This document shows positions 61,041 through 64,000 of a stretch of DNA of 64,000 nt, one piece after another (position 1 is the stretch's first letter; every line of letters starts with the position of its first letter). The DNA comes from Erythrophleum ivorense (taxonomy: Eukaryota > Streptophyta > Magnoliopsida > Fabales > Fabaceae), in assembly GCA_026724425.1 (NCBI GenBank), contig JAIUCV010000009.1, positions 21,850,388 to 21,914,387 of the forward strand, written 5' to 3'. Under the pieces are notes generated by a model. It searched no databases. It was not told the DNA's origin and worked only from the letters and a program-made list of their open reading frames with translations. The translations under genes were made by a program, and so were the position numbers.

Positions 61041-62778
61041 TTATTCACCATTAAACATACTTATATGGCACTCTTAATGTCAAAGAAAGGAAGAATGCAC
61101 ATTAAACAACTAAATATCAAGCATAATCATACATAAGGAATCATATGGCTTCATCAAAGTAAAAACAAGCTCTAAGGGCTTTTGGTCTAGCATTACCTAA
61201 CCATTAAGGACTTTTTCTTTGGCCTCATCTACTTTTAGGGTCTTTTAACTTAGCTTCACTTATAATTGAAACTTTTGGCTTTGTTTCACCCAAATGAAGG
61301 GACTTTTGGTATAACCTCATCCATCAAGAGCTATTTCAATTCTAAATGCATTCTAATGCTATGTAATTGTATAACAATATCAAGCAATTAACAACATACA
61401 TAATTTGTAATCCATACACACTTAAGCAATCAATGACACTCAAGTAATCAAAAAAAGCATGCAAGAATAGATGAAGAACTACTTTTATATAAAAATTCAA
61501 TTTAGTCTCCCTTGGGTTCTTGGCTTAGTCTCTCAGCCTCACATTTGCACTTGAGGGAGATCCCACTTGCTTGGCCTAGACACATCAAATAAGGTACGAA
61601 GTCATCAATAGAACCATACTTGTGTTCATTTAAGTCTTATACAACCTAGTTAGAGCCTTATGTTCTCATATGGTTCAATTGTAACACCCTATAATTAATT
61701 AAGGTATTAATCATGGATTAGACTAATTAGGAATAATTGAAATGGGATAATTGGATAAATTAAATGAATGGAGATTTTAGAGAGATAAATTATTAAAATG
61801 GGTTTGAGATTTAATTAGGATAGAAATTATATCTAGGCTTAAATTAATAGATTATGAGAAGAGGCTAATGGAGGCCCAATGGGTTAGGTGCAGACCCAAC
61901 CCAATTTAGTGTGATGGAGGCCCAAAATTCACCTTGTATAGACTCCTTTAAGTGGCCCAATGACCCTTGTACAGACCCAAAACCTTTGGGCTCTTAAAAT
62001 TTGGTCTGGCCCAATTAAACTTCAGTAACCCATTGCATATAAAACTGGCCCAGTAAAATTCTGCAGCCCAACACTCTAAAAACTGGCCCAACAAGCAAAA
62101 ACTTGAAACCCATTAAGAGATGGATCTTGGAGCAACCCATGACCCACATTTGACCCAACTTAAACCCAACTAAAACCCTAATACACCAGGCTCTTCCTCA
62201 CACTTGTTGAAACATAAAACACAAAGAGAAAATTCGGAGCTTGGAGAGGAGGCTAGGGTTGGGGGCACTAATTCTGCATTTTCTCATATTTAGAGTAAGA
62301 TTCAGCCAAGGTAATAGTTATACAACTTAATCCCCTCATCTTTCTCTTTAATTTGGTCCGATTAGTTTTTTATTTGGAGCATTTTCACTCTACCCAAAAT
62401 CTGAAATGTGAGAATTTTCTTGATAAAATTCGTAGGTTGAGGTTATGGCTGACCTTGGGTGAGTTTAAACCCTCCATTATGATGCTTCAATTGTTAATTT
62501 GAGACCCCCATAGCTGATTTATAAAATGGATATTAATTATGTACGAATTTGCTTAGGATTTTGGGTGGAATATTGAGTTTTTTGGTGAAGAACAATTTAA
62601 TCCGAATTTGGGACTTATAGTGGCTGAGTAAGTGATTCTTAGGTAGTCATTAGCATCTTAAATTCTTTGGGTATTGATTGTAACTGTTAATGATGAATTA
62701 GAGTAGTAATTCTATGATGCTATGGTTATAGGAAGATTTCTGCACCATTGGTGACTGTTGCAAGTGTCTACAAGTGAG

Positions 62779-63246
62779 GTAACCGGGTTATATCAATTCC
62801 ATGTATATATTTGATTTAATTTCATATGTTGCTGTATCTGAATGATTTGAAATGTTGAATGAATTGATTGGCTATCTGTTGAATTATGATTGGACCTTGT
62901 GAGTCCATGGTGGAGCTGTGGTGCGACTGCCACCCGTGCATGTGCTTCGATCGAGCACCGGGTTATGATCAAACCCAGATGCACTGAGCCCCGGTTGTGC
63001 TCAATAGGGAGTAGGTGCCGTGGACGGGCCTCTCCCGGTGTTAATGGCCTTTAACATGTGATAATATGATTGCTAGTATGGGATTGTAATCATGATAGCT
63101 TAATTGATTCATTTGCTAATATGACAGATGTGATTCTGATGTTGATTTTGATTCATGCTTATATGTTAATTAAATTGGATATATGATGGAATTGCCTTGG
63201 TTACTGAGATTTATATCTCATCCCGTTTTATGGGATTAATATTTCA
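62779..63246 (+). other. Intron-like module in D2
   Basis: Donor-like GTGAG/GTAACC at 62779 and a good acceptor, TATTTCAG/GTG, ending at 63246; 468 nt with the hairpin 63205-63220 near the 3' side. The best-looking acceptor among the families. Confidence 0.35.
63205..63220 (+). other. Conserved LTR hairpin in D2
   Basis: TGAGAT-TTAT-ATCTCA, the same 6-bp stem as in the other D copy. The loop changed; the stem did not. Confidence 0.72.
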
Positions 63247-63859
63247 GGTGAAAGTTCCTCGGGTAAGGATAAGGGTAAGCAAGTGGATGAATATCCATGA
63301 GCTGAGGCCGGGTGTGGGGAGCTACACTTGGTCTGAGTAGAATAGGGTAGATGTAATTTTGTTATTAGTTTACATAGCATCATCATGTAATCATGTTGCC
63401 TAGTGTAGGCGTTTATATTTTGTTTGATTGAAATGTAACCGTTAAGGATTCAAGTCTCATTATAGTTGAATATTAATGTATGAACTTATAGCATTGTATA
63501 TTTGTAGTTTTACTGAAATTGTGATATGGATCACTATATGGGAATCATAGTCATATGATGCCTTGGATGTAAGCTATTGTTGAATGGAATCTCTATGGAA
63601 TTTGCATGGGATGTAAATTGTTGCTTATGCATGTGATCTTGCTATCATATATTATTGAATTTGTTGATATGAACTAGTGGAACAAGTAGGAAGTAGTGTT
63701 TAAGTTTTGCAATGGTAATGGATGGATTGATGGGTAAATAGGGTAGATAAACACCATTAGGACCACATAAAACAAGGGTAGGTGGACCTAGAGTGTTTCT
63801 AAGATGAGATTTAGAGTGTAGAAGGCGAAATTTGTATAATATGGTCACAAGAGGGAGTT

Positions 63860-63892
63860 CCGCCACGACTAAGAAGGCTTTGCCGCGGCCAA
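63860..63892. repeat. Reduced GC palindrome cluster (D2)
   Basis: Two units, CGCCACGACTAAG and TGCCGCGGCCAAAG, at the position corresponding to the larger cluster at 16394-16634. The first unit is degraded by changes compatible with CpG loss. Confidence 0.7.
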
Positions 63893-64000
63893 AGGAAAGA
63901 TAGAGCTTGTAATTGTAACCTAATGTGCAGCCTATGGGCCCAAGTGGTGCATGGCCCTTTGAGTCAACCTAATACCTCACTAAAACCCTAAACTCTTTAT

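Larger units (their letters stand above)
23093..61679 (-). mobile_element. LTR X (B-like), outer host of four insertions
   Basis: Minus-oriented LTR broken into 23093-24144, 37561-37798, 57862-57878 and 61046-61679 (about 1.94 kb visible). The minus-strand 3' end is GGTATTACA at the left edge, preceded by ATTAC, its expected TSD; the right end lies beyond the window. The pieces rejoin precisely across the TSDs of Y (GTCAA), Z (CTAAA/CTAAG) and S2 (TTATT), and D2 begins at 61680. The rejoined sequence restores the order seen in intact B copies: hairpin, TCACC block, then the CTTGGCCTAGACACATC segment (61570-61588). Z inserted in the hairpin itself. X is the framework that proves the nesting of the right two-thirds of the window. 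Confidence 0.75.
61680..64000 (+). mobile_element. D-family LTR (D2), 3' end outside window
   Basis: Plus-oriented, starting TGTAACACCCTATAATTAAT, inserted in X; the expected TSD is TCAAT (61675-61679) and its partner lies beyond the window. It is collinear with the complete D copy 16072-18687 in inverted orientation, so about 300 bp should remain outside. Landmarks are donor-like GAG/GTAACC at 62779, the hairpin TGAGAT-TTAT-ATCTCA at 63205-63220, acceptor-like TTTCAG/GTG at 63242-63249, and a reduced GC palindrome cluster at 63860-63892. It cannot be said whether it is solo or the 5' LTR of a full element, which makes the sequence to the right worth inspecting. Confidence 0.85.

Noticed and set aside
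1..64000. DNA transposon interpretation based on TGTAAYACC inverted ends
   Set aside because: The inverted similarity is only about 9 bp, TSDs are 5 bp, lengths and TG...CA ends fit LTRs, and such extended inverted ends are known in Tekay-type LTRs. Kept as an alternative only in the findings.

Overview
Organism and overall character. The window is AT-rich, non-coding eukaryotic DNA, and it reads like the heterochromatic, repeat-dense part of a seed-plant genome (most likely a eudicot; species not identifiable from this sequence). I see no credible protein-coding gene, tRNA, rRNA or CRISPR array. The open frames present are short, unrelated to any family I recognise, and lie inside repeats.

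Main result. From about 7 kb to the right edge, and again in the first 4.6 kb, the window is almost entirely a stack of long terminal repeats (LTRs) nested in one another. Each unit is about 2.6-3.8 kb once its own insertions are removed. Units begin TGTAA(C/T)A and end T(G/A)TTACA, and 14 of them are bounded on both sides within the window by a 5-bp target-site duplication (TSD): 10 exact and 4 with one mismatch. The termini, the conserved TGTAACACCC start of one family and the lengths fit long-LTR Ty3/gypsy elements of the chromovirus Tekay/Del type (inference; no protein domain is present to prove it). None of the 22 LTRs or LTR fragments carries internal gag-pol sequence, so all look like solo LTRs.

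Layout. 1-1035 is the 3' end of an A-family LTR inserted about 36 bp inside an E-family LTR (1036-4584), which sits in an unrelated region (4585 to about 7060), possibly Athila/Tat-like. 7061-8399 is a partial B-family LTR next to a minus-strand LTR (8400-14084) that is split by a complete A-family LTR (8468-12222). 14085-14405 is unassigned. 14405-22244 is a 5'-truncated plus-strand LTR holding an A-family LTR (14932-21208), which in turn holds a D-family LTR (16072-18687). 22245-23092 is a fragment of another minus LTR. It is followed by LTR X (23093 to beyond 61679), split into pieces by Y (24145-37555), Z (37799-57856), S2 (57879-61040) and D2 (61680 to the edge). Y contains C1, F and B3. 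Z contains B2, E2 (itself holding S1) and A2 (itself holding C2). The deepest nesting is five levels.

Shared internal design. Although their sequences have diverged, the families share (i) a short hairpin of the form TGAGATTC-loop-GAATCTCA at roughly 60% of the LTR, (ii) a donor-like AAGGTAG site and an acceptor-like CTAAC...TAG/GTG site about 260-560 nt apart that bracket this hairpin, and (iii) in four families, clusters of short perfect palindromes. Three nested elements inserted in or next to the hairpin, and three others landed within about 45 bp of one another in Z. These are the observations most worth following up. All nesting was done by eye, so boundaries with TSDs are firm to the base and the remaining ones are approximate.
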